Source of the DNA: Segatella paludivivens DSM 17968 = JCM 13650
Lineage (GTDB): Bacteria; Bacteroidota; Bacteroidia; Bacteroidales; Bacteroidaceae
Reading direction: 5' to 3'
NCBI RefSeq assembly: GCF_000373185.1
Contig: NZ_KB890626.1
Location: 62,001 to 126,000 of the forward strand
Length of the DNA: 64,000 nucleotides
This document shows, piece by piece, positions 63,141 through 64,000 of this stretch. The notes under the pieces are model-generated. The model saw only the letters and a program-made list of their open reading frames with translations, was not told where the DNA came from and made no database searches. Numbering within the stretch: the first letter of the stretch is position 1; every line of letters starts with the position of its first letter. Both the position numbers and the translations under genes were made by a program.

Positions 63141-64000
63141 ATACTTCGTCTATTTGATCATCACCATAACCATTGTCCTCTTTTAGACAAGGGTCAAAAT
63201 TAGCAGGCAATCCAAATGTTGCCTTATCACTATAACCAAGAGATACGTCATGATAAACCTTTCTCATAAAATATGCCCAAATTGGCAAAGCCATAGTTGC
63301 ACCTTGTCCCATAGACATATTATCAAAGTGGATATCACGGTCTTCACCTCCTACCCAAACACCTGATACAAGTTGTGGGGTAAATCCCATAAACCAAGCA
63401 TCACTATTTTTATTTGTTGTACCTGTCTTTCCACCTATTTCGCCTTCCATATGATATTTATAGCGGATGCGACCACCAGTACCTCCATCAATTACTCCCT
63501 GTAGAAGTACTAACATCTTATTAGCACTCTCAGCACTAATTACCTCATTCATACGAGGTTGGAACGTAGATATCACATTACCCTCATTGTCTTCTATCTT
63601 TGTTACAAACATTGGTGAGGTCCTTATACCATGATTGGCAAAAGTAGTATATGCACTAACCATTTCCTCAACGCTAACATCACATGGACCTAAGCATAAA
63701 GACATTGATGGATGTATATCAGGATTGTTTATACCAAATTCATGCAAAGTAGAAACAAATTGACTAGGATTTAATTTACTCATAAGGTAAGCTGAAATCC
63801 AGTTGTTACTTTGTGCAAGTCCCCATTTCAACGTTACCATCTGTCCATATCGTGCATGTGATGCATTACGAGGAGTCCACGGTTGACCAGCAACAATATA
63901 CGTCTGTTGTCTGTTAGGTGCCTTATCACATGGAGAAAAACCATTTTCCATAGCCAACGCATAAAGGAATGGTTTTATAGTAGAACCAACCTGTCTTCTA
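63133..64000 (-). CDS. Class A penicillin-binding protein, C-terminal part
   Basis: The 5' end is cut by the window edge. The frame is open to 64000. The transpeptidase motifs are present: GSTIKPF (SxxK, catalytic Ser) about 63990, AQSNNW (SxN), and GGKTGTTN (KTG). It should be a PBP1a-type bifunctional enzyme with a glycosyltransferase domain beyond the window. It makes and cross-links peptidoglycan. Ends EDNGYGDDQIDEVYE. Upstream in operon with the TPR protein. Confidence 0.93.
   Translation of the reverse strand, partial: RRQVGSTIKPFLYALAMENGFSPCDKAPNRQQTYIVAGQPWTPRNASHARYGQMVTLKWGLAQSNNWISAYLMSKLNPSQFVSTLHEFGINNPDIHPSMSLCLGPCDVSVEEMVSAYTTFANHGIRTSPMFVTKIEDNEGNVISTFQPRMNEVISAESANKMLVLLQGVIDGGTGGRIRYKYHMEGEIGGKTGTTNKNSDAWFMGFTPQLVSGVWVGGEDRDIHFDNMSMGQGATMALPIWAYFMRKVYHDVSLGYSDKATFGLPANFDPCLKEDNGYGDDQIDEVYE

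Overview
The window is a 64 kb piece of a low-GC Bacteroidales chromosome, most likely Prevotellaceae. Supporting this are Bacteroidetes-type promoters (a -7 element TAnnTTTG about 19-20 nt after a -33 TTTG) in front of many operons, the absence of Shine-Dalgarno sequences, several Bacteroidales-restricted families (DUF4301, DUF4421, DUF4270, DUF3256, DUF4491, DUF4295), and a candidate type IX secretion sorting tail on an M6 protease. It is ordinary core chromosome. I see no prophage, insertion sequence, CRISPR array or conjugative element.

Layout. 0-11.3 kb: response regulator, AbgT-like membrane protein, ABC-F ATPase, EngB, a Gfo/Idh oxidoreductase, DUF4421 and DUF1460 proteins, a RelA-type (p)ppGpp synthetase with a decayed hydrolase site, DUF4301 and DUF3256. 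11.3-13.2 kb: a gene-poor stretch with a candidate small RNA, a 22-bp minisatellite, other repeats, a FeoB-associated-type Cys-rich membrane peptide and tRNA-Cys. 13.2-18.7 kb: DUF1232 protein, RNase P RNA, an EFR1-type flavodoxin/ferredoxin, the M6 protease, a second candidate small RNA and an MltF-like lytic transglycosylase. 18.8-24.5 kb: hisGDC without hisB, then a methylmalonyl-CoA decarboxylase-type carboxyltransferase with a 49-aa small subunit and a biotin carrier. 24.5-38.7 kb: pyk, panDC, a glycogen-synthase-like N-domain protein, a DUF4270 lipoprotein, tilS, an RlmI-type methyltransferase, an exonuclease, ftsK, lolA, and a MORN-GH25 lipoprotein.

38.7-45.6 kb: a decayed gene fragment and repeats, then the leucine operon leuA-leuC-leuD-(citramalate/isopropylmalate synthase homologue)-leuB on the minus strand, preceded by what looks like a complete ribosome-mediated attenuator (promoter, 27-codon Ile/Leu-rich leader peptide, antiterminator, terminator). 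45.6-64 kb: dnaB, ispE, a NUDIX hydrolase, rpmB-rpmG-DUF4295, pncC, tsaD, map, a block ftsY-rimO-HU-(HU/TM/LysM fusion), tcdA with an ATP-grasp-like partner, rlmH, a phosphohexomutase, a MaoC hydratase, thyX, a TPR lipoprotein-like protein and the 3' part of a class A penicillin-binding protein that runs off the window.

The observations most worth following are the leuA attenuator; two promoter-plus-terminator small RNA candidates whose cores are largely reverse complements of one another; a protein that appears to link HU-type DNA binding to a periplasmic LysM domain; and the repeat family shared by the two gene-poor regions. All assignments are by reading the sequence; no database search was run.
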